Shown: positions 7,881-18,178, counted from the first letter of the stretch. The stretch is 64,000 bases of DNA from VRUE01 sp963774405 (GCA_963774405.1 CAVZEV010000013.1:62001-126000); one strand, 5' to 3'. The notes: generated from the sequence alone by a model not told the origin. Numbers and translations: made by a program.

Positions 7881-9374
7881 ATGGCGCAGCGGCATATGGA
7901 CAGGCTGACGTCTTTCGACACGTCGTTCCTGGCCAACGAGCGGTCCAACGGGCACATGGCGATCGGCGCGGTGCTGGTCTGCGAGGGCGAGCCGCCCAGC
8001 GAGGAGGACTTCGCCACCCACATCCGCAGCCGGGTGCACCACCTGCCCCGCCTGCGCCAGCGGCTCGCCTTCCCGCCGCTGGGGCTCGGCACTCCGTTCT
8101 GGGTCGACTATCCGCAGTTCGACCTGCACGACCACCTGAGCCGGGTGAGGCTGCCCGCGCCGGGCGACGACGCGGCCTTTCACGACCTCGTCGGCGAGGT
8201 GCTCTCGCCGCCGCTCGACCGCTCGCGGCCGCTTTGGCAACTGGTCCTGGTCGAGGGCCTGGAGGGCGGTCGCTTCGCGATCGTCTACAAGACCCACCAC
8301 GCGCTCGCCGACGGCTTCTCGGCGGTCGACATCGGCAAGCTGCTCTTCGACCCCGAGGCGAACCCGGTGCCCTCGCGCGAGGAAGCGCCCTGGGACCCAC
8401 AGCAGCCACCGACCCGCGGCGCCCTCGTCGCCCGCGCCGTGAGCGGGGTCTGGGCGACGCTGCGACGGATGACGCGCTGGCTGGGGCGGGCCGGTCGCAA
8501 CCCGAAGCGGGCGCGGAAACGCGCGGCCGACGGCGTCACCGGCCTCTGGGAGGTGACCTCGGCCTGGTTCAAGCCGGCGCCGAAGGTGCCGCTCAACGTC
8601 GAGATCGGCGCGGCCCGCAGCTTCGCCTGGGCCGAGTTTCCGCTCAGCGACGTGAAGCGGATCAAGAACGCCCTCGACGTCACCGTCAACGACGTGCTCC
8701 TGGCCGCGACCGCCGGCGCCCTGCGCCACTGGCTGCACGATCGCGAGGTCGAGACCGAGGGCATCGAGCTGAAAGCGCTGGTGCCGGTCTCGGTTCGCAC
8801 GATCGACGAGGAGGGCGAGCTCGGCAACCGCCTGACGGCGATGCGGGGCCCGCTGCCGGTCGGCATCGAGGACCCGGTCGAGCGGGTGCGCGCCGTGCAC
8901 GCCGGCATGGAGGTGCTCAAGTCCTCCAAGCAGCCGCTCGGCGCCGAGGCGATCTGGGGCCTCAACGACTGGTTCCGCGACTTCGCCCCGCCGCTGCTGC
9001 TGAGGCCGACCGCGGCGATCAACTTCTCGACCCGGCTCTTCAACCTGCTCGTCACCAACTTCCCCGGTCCGCAGATCCCCTTCTACGTGCTCGGGCGCGA
9101 GGTGACCGGGGTCTTCCCGGTCGGCTTCCTCGCTCGCCGCCACGCGCTGGCGATCGCGATTGTCAGCTACAACGGCAAAGTCGGCTTCGGCATCCTCGCC
9201 GACAAGGCCTCGATGCCCGACGTCGAACGCCTCTCCGGCTACCTCGACGACGCCGTGGACGAGCTCCGGGCCGCTGCCCGGATAGCCTCCGGCGGCAAGG
9301 ACGATGGCGACGAGCTGGCAGGAGATACTCGACCTCGGTTCGCGCGTGAGCGCGAACGACTCGGCGACGCCTGA
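7881..9374 (+). CDS. WS/DGAT family O-acyltransferase
   Basis: A 497-residue wax ester synthase/diacylglycerol acyltransferase family protein that would join acyl-CoA to an alcohol or diacylglycerol. The catalytic motif appears as THHALADGFSAVDI (HHxxxDG) at about residue 140, and further family segments include NDVLLAATAGALRHWL and LVTNFPGPQIPFY. A strong AAGGAGG site lies 5 nt before ATG 7881. Its 3' end overlaps the ftsY start by 71 nt, so either the overlap is real or ftsY starts further in. Such genes are common in lipid-storing actinobacteria. Confidence 0.85.
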   Translation: MAQRHMDRLTSFDTSFLANERSNGHMAIGAVLVCEGEPPSEEDFATHIRSRVHHLPRLRQRLAFPPLGLGTPFWVDYPQFDLHDHLSRVRLPAPGDDAAFHDLVGEVLSPPLDRSRPLWQLVLVEGLEGGRFAIVYKTHHALADGFSAVDIGKLLFDPEANPVPSREEAPWDPQQPPTRGALVARAVSGVWATLRRMTRWLGRAGRNPKRARKRAADGVTGLWEVTSAWFKPAPKVPLNVEIGAARSFAWAEFPLSDVKRIKNALDVTVNDVLLAATAGALRHWLHDREVETEGIELKALVPVSVRTIDEEGELGNRLTAMRGPLPVGIEDPVERVRAVHAGMEVLKSSKQPLGAEAIWGLNDWFRDFAPPLLLRPTAAINFSTRLFNLLVTNFPGPQIPFYVLGREVTGVFPVGFLARRHALAIAIVSYNGKVGFGILADKASMPDVERLSGYLDDAVDELRAAARIASGGKDDGDELAGDTRPRFARERERLGDA

Positions 9375-10302
9375 AGCCGAGGAGCAGCGCCGCGGCGTCT
9401 TCCGCCGTCTGCGCGAGAGCCTCTCCAAGAGCCGCAAGGCCCTCACCGAGGAGCTCTCCTCGAGCTTCTTCGAGCGGATCGACGAGGAGACCTGGGAGCG
9501 GCTTGAGGAGGCGCTGATCCTCGCCGACGCCGGGGCGCCGACCACCGCCAAGGTGGTCGAGCGGCTCGAGCACGAGGTCGAGGCCGGCACCGTGCCCGCC
9601 GACGGCGAGGCGGTGCAGGCGCGGCTGATCGAGATCCTCGCCGAGGTTGCCGGCACGGCTCGCGCCCCGATCGACCTCACGGGCGAGCCGGCGGTGCTGC
9701 TGATGGTCGGGGTCAACGGCACCGGCAAGACGACGACGATCGGCAAGATCGCCTGGCACCTCTCCAGGGAGTTCGGCCTCTCCGTCGTGCTCGCCGCCGG
9801 CGACACCTACCGCGCCGCCGCGGCCGAGCAGCTGGGGGAGTGGGCCGAGCGCGCCGGCGCCGAGCTGGTTCGCGCCGAGGAGGGTGCCGACCCCGGCGCC
9901 GTCGCCTTCGACGCGGTCGAGGCCGCTCGCGCCCGCGGCGCCGACGTGGTCATCGTCGACACCGCCGGGCGCCTGCACACCCAGACGAACCTGATGGAGG
10001 AGCTAGCCAAGGTGCGCCGGGTGATCGCCAAGCAGATGCCCGGCGCCCCGCACGAGACGCTGCTCTCGATCGACGCGACCACGGGCCAGAACGGCCTGCG
10101 CCAGGCGAAGATCTTCGCCGAGGCCGCCGCGGTCGACGGCGTCGTCCTGACCAAGCTGGACGGCACCGCCAAGGGCGGCATCGTCCTGGCCATCGCCGAC
10201 GAGCTGGGCATCCCGGTCAAGCTGATCGGCACCGGCGAGACGCTCGAGGACCTCCGCCCCTTCGACCCCACCGACTTCGCCAACGCCCTCCTCGCCGAGT
10301 AA
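9304..10302 (+). CDS. ftsY: Signal recognition particle receptor FtsY
   Basis: A 332-residue SRP GTPase with an N domain (residues 30-110) and a G domain: GVNGTGKTTTIGKIAWHL (G1), GDTYRAAAAEQL, DTAGRLHTQTNLM (G3), TKLDGTAKGGI (G4). It docks the SRP-ribosome complex at the membrane; there is no long acidic A domain. ATG 9304 lies within the end of the acyltransferase gene, and a later start near SANDSATPEAEE is also possible. Its partner ffh follows directly. Confidence 0.93.
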   Translation: MATSWQEILDLGSRVSANDSATPEAEEQRRGVFRRLRESLSKSRKALTEELSSSFFERIDEETWERLEEALILADAGAPTTAKVVERLEHEVEAGTVPADGEAVQARLIEILAEVAGTARAPIDLTGEPAVLLMVGVNGTGKTTTIGKIAWHLSREFGLSVVLAAGDTYRAAAAEQLGEWAERAGAELVRAEEGADPGAVAFDAVEAARARGADVVIVDTAGRLHTQTNLMEELAKVRRVIAKQMPGAPHETLLSIDATTGQNGLRQAKIFAEAAAVDGVVLTKLDGTAKGGIVLAIADELGIPVKLIGTGETLEDLRPFDPTDFANALLAE

Positions 10303-10352
10303 CAGCGGTCGCATTTTCCTCCGCTATGCGGTGGTAAGTGCGACCGCACGGC

Positions 10353-10364
10353 TAAGCTGAGCCC
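10353..10364 (+). promoter_or_regulatory. -10 element for leaderless ffh transcript
   Basis: TAAGCT at 10353-10358 is followed by exactly 6 nt and then the GTG start of ffh, so transcription should begin at the start codon. There is no Shine-Dalgarno sequence. The same geometry recurs at many genes in this window, which supports the GTG as the true start. Confidence 0.55.
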
Positions 10365-11732
<1,368 letters not shown>

Positions 11733-11777
11733 CCGAAATCAGGCCGCGTGTCCTCCCAGGGAGCGCAGCGACCGGTG

Positions 11778-11796
11778 ATCCGGGCGCAGCCCGGAT
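11778..11796. terminator. Short inverted repeat between ffh and rpsP
   Basis: ATCCGGGC-GCA-GCCCGGAT is a perfect 8-bp stem with a 3-nt loop, located 45 bp after the ffh stop. No T-run follows, so it may be a weak or factor-assisted terminator. Confidence 0.4.
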
Positions 11797-11844
11797 TCGT
11801 CCGGCACGCGTTTGAGTGGCCTGAGCCTGTACTCTGCTCGATCG

Positions 11845-12099
11845 ATGGCAGTACGAATCAGACTGAGACGAGTCGGGTCCAAGAAGAACCCGATCTGGCG
11901 GATCGTCGTCGCCGACAAGCGCTCGCCGCGCGACGGCCGCACGATCGAGACGATCGGGCAGTACAACCCGCAGACCGATCCCTCGACGATCGAGCTCGAC
12001 GAGACCCGTGCCCGTCACTGGCTGGAGCACGGTGCCCAGCCGTCGGAGACGGTCGCCACGCTGCTGCGCACCAAAGGCATCCCCGCCTCCGGTAGCTGA
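11845..12099 (+). CDS. rpsP: 30S ribosomal protein S16
   Basis: An 84-residue S16 beginning MAVRIRLRRVGSKKNPIWRI, with the family segment VVADKRSPRDGRTIETIGQYNP. The ATG at 11845 gives the canonical MAVRIRL start. It heads the rpsP-khpA-trmD-rplS block. A TACTCT box 9 nt before the ATG may be its -10 element. Confidence 0.97.
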   Translation: MAVRIRLRRVGSKKNPIWRIVVADKRSPRDGRTIETIGQYNPQTDPSTIELDETRARHWLEHGAQPSETVATLLRTKGIPASGS

Positions 12100-12106
12100 G
12101 CCTGAC

Positions 12107-12337
12107 GTGACCGAGCTGCTGGAGTTCTTGGTCCGCTCGCTGGTCGAGGACCCAAGCGCGGTCGTCGTCGAGGAGCTCGAAGAGGAAGGCGACCTCGTCT
12201 ATGAGATCAGCGTCGCCGAAGATGATCTCGGCCGCGTGATCGGCAAGGGCGGCCGCGTCGCCAACGCGATCCGCACGATCGCCAAAGCGGCCGCGGTGCG
12301 GCTCGACCGGCGTGTCATAGTCGACATCCTCGACTGA
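12107..12337 (+). CDS. khpA: RNA-binding KH-domain protein KhpA
   Basis: A 76-residue single KH domain protein with the GxxG loop as GRVIGKGGRVANAIRTIAKA, the family pattern of the YlqC/KhpA proteins always found after rpsP. It starts at GTG 12107, 7 bp after rpsP. KhpA binds RNA, often with KhpB, and influences cell size in some species. RimM, usually the next gene, is absent: the following gene is trmD. Confidence 0.93.
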   Translation: MTELLEFLVRSLVEDPSAVVVEELEEEGDLVYEISVAEDDLGRVIGKGGRVANAIRTIAKAAAVRLDRRVIVDILD

Positions 12338-12351
12338 GCCGCACTCACCGC

Positions 12352-13029
12352 TTGAAGCTCGACATCTTCACCCTCTTCCCGGAGGCGTTCGACTGGTTCC
12401 GGTCGCAGCGCTCGGTCCAGAACGCGCTCGGCGAAGGCAACGAGCTGCGGCTGATCAACTACCGCGAGACGACGCCGCTCAGCGCCGGCCAGGTCGACGA
12501 CGCGCCCTACGGCGGCGGCGCCGGGATGGTGCTGCGGGTCGACGTCGTCGACGCGGCGCTGCAGGCGGCCTACCCCCACGGCGAGAGCCCGCGACGGGTG
12601 CTGCTGACGCCGACCGGGCGCCTGCTCGACGACGAGCTGGCCGACGAGCTGACCCGGGAGCCGCACGTCGCCGTGCTCTGCGGCCGCTACGAGGGCTTCG
12701 ACGACCGCGTGCACCAGCACTTCGCCGACGATGAGGTATCGATCGGCCGCTACGTGCTGGCCGGCGGCGAGCTGCCGGCGATGGTGCTGGCCGACGTGCT
12801 GATGCGCAAGCTGCCGGGGGCGCTCGGCCACGCGCAGAGCGCCGTCGAGGAGTCCTTCAGCGAGGCGCTGGAGGGGATGCCGGAGTACCCGCACTTCACC
12901 CGCCCGGCCACCTATCGGGGCTGGGGCGTTCCCGAGGTGCTGCTCTCCGGCGACCACGAGCGGGTGCGGCTCTGGCGCCTCGAGCAGAGCAGGGCGCGGG
13001 CCGAGCAGTCCGAAAAAAACCCGGAGTAG
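12352..13029 (+). CDS. trmD: tRNA (guanine37-N1)-methyltransferase TrmD
   Basis: A 225-residue SPOUT methyltransferase modifying G37 of tRNAs. Diagnostic segments: KLDIFTLFPEAFDWF at the N-terminus, DDAPYGGGAGMVLRVD, CGRYEGFDDRV and the knot motif SIGRYVLAGGELPAMVL. It starts at TTG 12352. It lies directly after khpA with no rimM between, and ends just before the rplS leader hairpin. Confidence 0.96.
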   Translation: MKLDIFTLFPEAFDWFRSQRSVQNALGEGNELRLINYRETTPLSAGQVDDAPYGGGAGMVLRVDVVDAALQAAYPHGESPRRVLLTPTGRLLDDELADELTREPHVAVLCGRYEGFDDRVHQHFADDEVSIGRYVLAGGELPAMVLADVLMRKLPGALGHAQSAVEESFSEALEGMPEYPHFTRPATYRGWGVPEVLLSGDHERVRLWRLEQSRARAEQSEKNPE

Positions 13030-13037
13030 CTACCATT

Positions 13038-13080
13038 CCGCCACCGCGCGGTGCCCGCTCCGGGCCCGGCGGTCTTTTTT
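13038..13080 (+). promoter_or_regulatory. Hairpin with T-run upstream of rplS (terminator or attenuator)
   Basis: CCGCC (13038-13042) pairs with GGCGG (13068-13072), enclosing further GC-rich stems, and is followed directly by TCTTTTTT ending 4 nt before the rplS ATG. Position and shape fit an intrinsic terminator for trmD or an attenuating leader controlling L19, with no room for a ribosome binding site after it. Which of these applies cannot be told from sequence. Confidence 0.5.
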
Positions 13081-13083
13081 CGC

Positions 13084-13770
13084 ATGAGCAGCGTCATCGA
13101 CGACATCGAGAGAGGGCAACTGAGGAAGGGTCTCCCTTCCTTTGACCCGGGCGATCGCGTCCGCGTCCACTTCCAGGTCGTCGAGGGCCAGCGTCGCCGC
13201 ACCCAGGTCTTCGAGGGAATCGTCCTGCGGCGACAGGGCTCGGGAGTGCGCGAGACCTTCACCGTGCGCAAGCAGTCCTTCGGCGTCGGCGTCGAGCGGA
13301 CGTTCCCGCTGCACTCGCCGAAGATCGAGAAACTGGAGATCGCCGCGCGCGGCGACGTGCGCCGGGCCAAGCTCTACTACCTGCGTGGCCGCATCGGCAA
13401 GGCGGCTCGCGTCGCCGAGCGCCGCTGGGGCATCGACGAGGAGCTGATCTCGGCGCCTGCCGCGGCGGAGCCCGAGGCGGTTGACGCCGAGGGTGTCAGC
13501 CAGTCGGAGGAAGACGCCCAGGTCGAGGACACTGAGGCCGAGGCGTCAGCTGAGACCGAGGAGGCCGCGCCCGCGGAGGCTGAGGCCGAGGCGAGCGAGG
13601 AGCCGGCGGCGGAGGCTGGGCCGGTAGCAGAGACTGCAAGTGAGACGGCGGCAGAGACAGACGCTGAGGCGCCTGAGGCGGGGGAGACCGAGGACAACGC
13701 CGCGGCTGATGATGCCGAGGATGAGTCGCCGGACGAGAAGTCCGAGGACTCCGGCGGGGACCCGGCCTGA
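13084..13770 (+). CDS. rplS: 50S ribosomal protein L19 with long acidic C-terminal extension
   Basis: Residues 1-115 are a normal L19 (IERGQLRKGLPSFDPGDRV, RTQVFEGIVLRRQGSG, RETFTVRKQSFGVGVERTFP, AKLYYLRGRIGKAAR). A further 110 or so residues consist almost only of A, E, D, S and T (for example AEAEASEEPAAEAGP). The typical L19 is about 115 aa. The extension is rich in alternating GAG/GCC codons and is probably disordered. The stop overlaps the presumed lepB start. Confidence 0.94.
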   Translation: MSSVIDDIERGQLRKGLPSFDPGDRVRVHFQVVEGQRRRTQVFEGIVLRRQGSGVRETFTVRKQSFGVGVERTFPLHSPKIEKLEIAARGDVRRAKLYYLRGRIGKAARVAERRWGIDEELISAPAAAEPEAVDAEGVSQSEEDAQVEDTEAEASAETEEAAPAEAEAEASEEPAAEAGPVAETASETAAETDAEAPEAGETEDNAAADDAEDESPDEKSEDSGGDPA

Positions 13771-14404
13771 AACTCTCGATCCCGAAGCCGAAGACACGGG
13801 GCGGCGGGTTCGTAGAGCTGGTCGTCATCGTTGCGCTGGCCCTGGGGCTGGCGCTGGCGATCCAGGCTTGGCTGATCAAGCCCTACCAGATCCCCTCGCA
13901 GTCGATGGAACCGACCCTGGACGTCGGCCAGCGGGTGCTCGTCAACCGTTTCCTCTACCACTTCACCGACCCCAAGCCGGGCGACATCGTCGTCTTCCAC
14001 CCGCCCAAGGGGGCCGACAGCGGCACCGAATGCGGGGTCACGATCAAAGGCCAGGAGCCGGTCGAAGTCGGCATGCCCTGCCCGAAGCCGACGGCCGAAG
14101 AGTCGAGCCAGAACTTCATCAAGCGGATCGTCGCCGGGCCCGGCGACACGCTCAGCGTCCGCAACGGTCACCCCGTGGTCAACGGTGTGGAGAAGACCGA
14201 AGAGTCCTACATAAGGCCTTGCGGGTCCGCGCCTCCCTGCAATTTGCCAAAACAGATCAAGATTCCACCCGGCCACTACTTCATGATGGGCGACAACCGT
14301 GGCGAAAGCGACGACAGCCGCTTCTGGGTCCCGTCCCCCGTGCCTGGATCATCGGCAAGGCCTTTGCCACCTACTGGCCCCCCGATCGCATCGGCACCCT
14401 CTAA
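13767..14404 (+). CDS. lepB: Signal peptidase I (frameshifted near the C-terminus)
   Basis: Type I signal peptidase that removes signal peptides at the membrane. It has one N-terminal membrane segment (ELVVIVALALGLALAIQAWL), the catalytic serine in IPSQSMEPTLDVG, the catalytic lysine in NFIKRIVAGPGD, and the conserved MMGDNRGESDDSRFW. After RFW the frame is lost at a C-run (14334-14339); the expected ending PRAWIIGKAFATYWPPDRIG continues in another frame to TAA 14402-14404. No ATG, GTG or TTG is available at the start; CTG 13767, overlapping the rplS stop, is the best candidate, or a second indel is present. Confidence 0.85.
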
Positions 14405-14435
14405 GCCCGCCAAGGGCAAGCTGCACCAGCGTCGC

Positions 14436-15080
14436 TTGGCGCGCACGCGTCGTCTCTTCGCCTTCGACCGCGGGCTCGACAGTCGCTGGGTCGCCGGCGC
14501 CGACGAGGCCGGGCGTGGCTGCCTGGCCGGGCCGTTGGTCGCCGCCGCGGTGCTGATCGACTACGAGAAGCTCTCCCACGCCGACCGCCGCGCCCTCGCC
14601 GGCCTACACGACTCCAAGCAGATGCACGCCGAGAAGCGGGCCGAGCTCTTCCCCTGCGTGCTGCGGGCCGCCGAGCGGGTCAGCGTCGTCGTGCGCTGCG
14701 CCCGGGGCATCGACGCGCGCGGCCTGCACGTGACCAACATCGAAGCGCTCTCCAACGCGCTCGAACGCCTGCGGCCCGACCCCGCCGCGACCTGCCTCGT
14801 CGACGGCTTCTCGCTGCGCCAGTGCAGCGTCCCGCACCGCGCCGTGATCGAGGGCGACGGCACCAGTGCCGCGATCGCCGCCGCCTCGGTGATCGCCAAG
14901 GTCACCCGCGACCGCTACATGCAGCGCGCCGCCGCCCGGCACCCCGGCTGGGGCTTCGAGGAGCACGTCGGCTACTCGACCCCCGAGCACCGCGAGGCGA
15001 TCGAGCGCCTCGGCATCTCGCCGCTGCACCGCCGCTCCTTTCAATCGGTGGCCTACAGCCAGCTGGAGCTGGCGGGCTAG
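14436..15080 (+). CDS. rnhB: Ribonuclease HII
   Basis: RNase HII, which removes ribonucleotides from DNA. The active-site segment is VAGADEAGRGCLAGPLVAAAV (GxDEAGRG), followed by LHDSKQMHAEKR, CLVDGFSL, AAASVIAKVTRDRYM and HPGWGFEEHVGYSTPEH. TTG 14436 is taken as the start because it follows the corrected end of lepB; the frame is open further upstream only because of the lepB frameshift. About 214 aa, normal for the family. The end overlaps the convergent yraN gene by 4 nt. Confidence 0.92.
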   Translation: MARTRRLFAFDRGLDSRWVAGADEAGRGCLAGPLVAAAVLIDYEKLSHADRRALAGLHDSKQMHAEKRAELFPCVLRAAERVSVVVRCARGIDARGLHVTNIEALSNALERLRPDPAATCLVDGFSLRQCSVPHRAVIEGDGTSAAIAAASVIAKVTRDRYMQRAAARHPGWGFEEHVGYSTPEHREAIERLGISPLHRRSFQSVAYSQLELAG

Positions 15081-15454
15081 AACGCGGCTTTGATGTGCTC
15101 GACGTCGATCGCGCGGTTGGCGCGGTCGAAGCTGACGCCGATTGCGTCGAAGCGGATCTCGGCGTAGTAGGGCAGGTCGCGGCGTTCGCTGAGCCAGGCG
15201 GTGGCGAGACGGCGGATGCGTTGCTGCTTGCGCCAGTCGACCGAGTGGACCGGGCGCTCGGGGCCGAAAGCGGAGCCGGCCCTGCCGGCCTTGACCTCGA
15301 CGAAGACGAGGGCGCGGCGGTCGAGGGCGACGAGGTCGAGCTCGCCGTAGCGGGTGCGGGCGTTGCGCTCGAGGATCTGCCAGCGCGCGGTGCTCAGGCG
15401 GGCGGCGACGAGGTCCTCCGCCAGGCGCCCGAGCCGTTGTCGCTGCACCGTCAT
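15077..15454 (-). CDS. YraN family (UPF0102) putative endonuclease
   Basis: A 125-residue protein of the UPF0102/YraN family with the PD-(D/E)XK-like core GELDLVALDRRALVFVEVKAG; the D and ExK are visible. ATG at 15454 removes a non-coding N-terminal extension of the open frame. YraN commonly lies between rnhB and comM/dprA, as here. Its function is unknown, though a nuclease role in DNA processing is often suggested. Confidence 0.88.
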   Translation of the reverse strand: MTVQRQRLGRLAEDLVAARLSTARWQILERNARTRYGELDLVALDRRALVFVEVKAGRAGSAFGPERPVHSVDWRKQQRIRRLATAWLSERRDLPYYAEIRFDAIGVSFDRANRAIDVEHIKAAF

Positions 15455-15578
15455 CGACGCCGACCATAGGGCCGAATCGGGGGGTCGCGGCCCGGACTGG
15501 GCCGGTGTGCGGGCGAATTGACAGAGCCGGCACAGAGTGCGCACCACACGTCGGATTTGCCTCCCTAGCGTCCTCGCC

Positions 15579-17066
15579 ATGCTCGCTACGGCGCAGACCT
15601 TCACCCTCGACGGCATCTCGGCCCGGCCCGTGCGGGTCGAGGTCGACGTCCACCGCGGCCTGCCCGCCTTCTCGGTCGTCGGCCTGCCCGACGCGGCGGT
15701 GCGCGAGGCGCGCGAGCGGGTGCGGGCGGCGCTGGGCAACTGCGGCTTCGAGTTCCCGCTGCGGCGCATCGTCGCCAACCTCGCCCCGGCCAGCCTGCGC
15801 AAGGCGGGGCCCGGTCTCGACCTGGCGATCTCGGTCGCCCTGCTGACCGCGTCGGGGCAGCTCGAGCTCGAGTGCGGCTCGCTGGCGATGGTCGGCGAGC
15901 TAGCCCTCGACGGCTCGGTGCGGCCGGTGCCCGGGGTGCTCGCGATCGCCGAGGCGGCGCGCGAGCGCGGCTGCGAGGCGATCGTCGTACCGGCCGAGAA
16001 CGGCGCCGAGGCGGCCCTGGTCGAGGGCCTGGAGGTGATCTGCCTGGAGAGCCTCGGTCAGATCGCCGCGCTTGCCGCGGGGGAGTGGGCGCCGCCGCCG
16101 CCGCGGCCGCTGTCGCTCGATCGAGCCGGGGAGGGGGCGATGCCCGACCTCGCCGACCTGCGCGGCCAGCGCCACCTGCGCTACGCGCTCGAGGTCGCCG
16201 CCGCCGGGGGGCACAGCCTGCTGATGGTCGGCCCGCCCGGTGCCGGCAAGTCGCTGGCGGCGAGCCGGCTGCCCTCGATCCTGCCGCCGCTGGCGGCCGA
16301 GGAGGCGCTCGAGGTGGCGCGGATCGCCAGCGTCTGCGGCAGGCTCGGCGGCGCGGGCGGCAGGCCGTTTCGCTCTCCCCACCACACGATCAGCCCGGCC
16401 GGGCTGATCGGCGGCGGCAACCCGCCGGGGCCCGGCGAGGCGACCCTGGCCCACCGCGGCGTGCTCTTCCTCGACGAGCTCTGCGAGTTCCGCCGCGACA
16501 CCCTGGAGGCACTGCGGGCGCCGCTGGAGAGCGGCCGGGTCGCGGTGGCGCGGGCGGGGGCCTGGCGGCAGCTGCCCTGCCGCTTCATGCTCGTCGCCGC
16601 CTCCAACCCCTGCCCCTGCGGGCGCGGCGAGAGCGACCCCGAGTGCAGCTGCGCGCCGCTCGCGGTGCAGCGCTACCAGGCGAGGCTGAGCGGCGCCCTT
16701 GCCGATCGCATCGACGTGCTCGCCGCGATCCGCCAGCCCAGCGCCGAGGAGATCGGCGGACCTGCCGGGGAGCCCTCGGCGGCCGTGCGTGAGCGGGTCG
16801 CCGCCGCCCGCGAGCGTCAGGAACACAGGCTCGGGTCCGGCCGCAGCAACGCCGAGATGACGCCGGCCGAGGTGCGCGAGTGCGCTCTCGCCGAGGACGC
16901 CGCCACCCTGCTCGCCGAGTCATACTCGCGCCGCCGTCTCAGCGGTCGCGCCCACGACCGCGTGCTGCGCCTGGCTCAGACCGTGGCCGATCTCGCCGGC
17001 AGCGAGGCGATCGGCAGGGAGCAGATCGCCCAGGCCCTGCAACTGCGCAGGAGGGACAGCGAGTGA
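15579..17066 (+). CDS. comM: ComM-like YifB family Mg-chelatase-type AAA+ ATPase
   Basis: A 495-residue protein with an N-terminal LonC-like domain (TFTLDGISARPVRVEVDVH, FSVVGLPDAAVREARERV) and an AAA+ domain with GPPGAGKSLAASRLPSILPP (Walker A) and GVLFLDELCEFRRDTLEALR (Walker B), then a cysteine cluster NPCPCGRGESDPECSCAP. ComM is a branch-migration helicase acting in natural transformation. ATG 15579 follows a TAGCGT -10 box by 7 nt (leaderless). The stop overlaps the GTG of dprA. Confidence 0.92.
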   Translation: MLATAQTFTLDGISARPVRVEVDVHRGLPAFSVVGLPDAAVREARERVRAALGNCGFEFPLRRIVANLAPASLRKAGPGLDLAISVALLTASGQLELECGSLAMVGELALDGSVRPVPGVLAIAEAARERGCEAIVVPAENGAEAALVEGLEVICLESLGQIAALAAGEWAPPPPRPLSLDRAGEGAMPDLADLRGQRHLRYALEVAAAGGHSLLMVGPPGAGKSLAASRLPSILPPLAAEEALEVARIASVCGRLGGAGGRPFRSPHHTISPAGLIGGGNPPGPGEATLAHRGVLFLDELCEFRRDTLEALRAPLESGRVAVARAGAWRQLPCRFMLVAASNPCPCGRGESDPECSCAPLAVQRYQARLSGALADRIDVLAAIRQPSAEEIGGPAGEPSAAVRERVAAARERQEHRLGSGRSNAEMTPAEVRECALAEDAATLLAESYSRRRLSGRAHDRVLRLAQTVADLAGSEAIGREQIAQALQLRRRDSE

Positions 17067-18178
17067 GCGAGCCCAACGCCTGCACCGATTGCCTGCGCCG
17101 GGCGCGCCTGCTCGCCCACCTGGCGCCCTACATCGAAAAGAGCTCCAGCACCGCGCCGGGCTCGCGCTCGCCGGAACTGCTGCGCCTCAGCAACGAGGAC
17201 CTGGCCGCCGCGGTCGCGCCCAAGATCGCGGCTCAGGTGCTCGCCGAGGTCGGCGCGGCCCCGGAGCAGCGGCTGCGCGCCGACCTGGTCGCCGCCCGCT
17301 GCTGGGCCTGCTGCCGCCACGACCCGGCCTTCCCGCCGGGACTGGGCGACGCGGCCGACGCCCCCTGGGCGCTGATCGGCCGAGGCGACCCCGGCCTGCT
17401 CGGGCGGCTCGACCCGGGCGAGGCGGTGACGATCGTCGGCGCCCGGCGGGCGAGCACCTACGGGCGCGAGATGGCGCGCGAGCTCGGCCGCGAACTCGCT
17501 GCCGCCGGGCTGCTGGTGATCAGCGGCATGGCCTTCGGGATCGACGCCTGCGCGCATCGCGGCGCGCTCGAGGCCGGTACCACCGTCGCCGTGCTCGGCT
17601 GCGGTGCCGACACCGCCTACCCGGCCTCGCACCGCTCGCTCTGGCGGCAGATCTGCGAGCGCGGCCTCGTCCTCTCCGAGCTGCCGCCGGGGACCGGCGC
17701 CTGGCGCTGGACCTTCCCGGCCCGCAACCGGATCATGGCCGCCCTGGCCGGGATGACCGTGGTGGTCGAGGCGGCGCAGCGCTCCGGCTCGCTGATCACC
17801 GCCGACCTCGCCGCCGATCTGGGCCGCGACCTCGGCGCCGTGCCCGGCCCGGTCAACTCGCGCGCCTCGGCCGGCGCCAACGATCTGCTCGCGGGCGGCG
17901 CCTGCCTGATCCGCGACGGGCAGGACGTGCTCGACGCGATGCTCGGCCCGGGGGTGCGCAAGGCGGAGCGGGTCGGCGCTGACCTGGACGGGCGGCTGCG
18001 GGCTGTGTTGGCGGCCCTGGAGCGTGGAGCGGAGACCAGCGACGCGATCGCCGCCGCGCTCGACCTCGACGGCGCCGCGGCAGCCTCGGCGCTGGCCACG
18101 CTGGAGGCCCTCGGCTACGTCTCCTGCTCGCTCGTGGGCGTGTACTCGCGAACCCTGCTCTCGGCGCCCGCCATCTAG
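17063..18178 (+). CDS. dprA: DNA processing protein DprA
   Basis: A 371-residue DprA that loads RecA on incoming single-stranded DNA. The Rossmann-like core shows TIVGARRASTYGREMA, ISGMAFGIDACAHRGALE, VAVLGCGADTAYPASH, PARNRIMAALAGMTVVVEA and SGSLITADLAADLGRD. A C-terminal winged helix follows (about 310-365). The start is GTG 17063, overlapping comM; the frame is open further upstream but runs inside comM. The comM-dprA pairing suggests natural competence. Confidence 0.94.
   Translation: MSEPNACTDCLRRARLLAHLAPYIEKSSSTAPGSRSPELLRLSNEDLAAAVAPKIAAQVLAEVGAAPEQRLRADLVAARCWACCRHDPAFPPGLGDAADAPWALIGRGDPGLLGRLDPGEAVTIVGARRASTYGREMARELGRELAAAGLLVISGMAFGIDACAHRGALEAGTTVAVLGCGADTAYPASHRSLWRQICERGLVLSELPPGTGAWRWTFPARNRIMAALAGMTVVVEAAQRSGSLITADLAADLGRDLGAVPGPVNSRASAGANDLLAGGACLIRDGQDVLDAMLGPGVRKAERVGADLDGRLRAVLAALERGAETSDAIAAALDLDGAAAASALATLEALGYVSCSLVGVYSRTLLSAPAI

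Noticed and set aside
13905..15080. A single 391-residue reading frame covering signal peptidase and RNase HII
   Set aside because: It is an artefact of a one-base frameshift at the C run near 14335. The proper signal peptidase ending is present in another frame and RNase HII begins after it.
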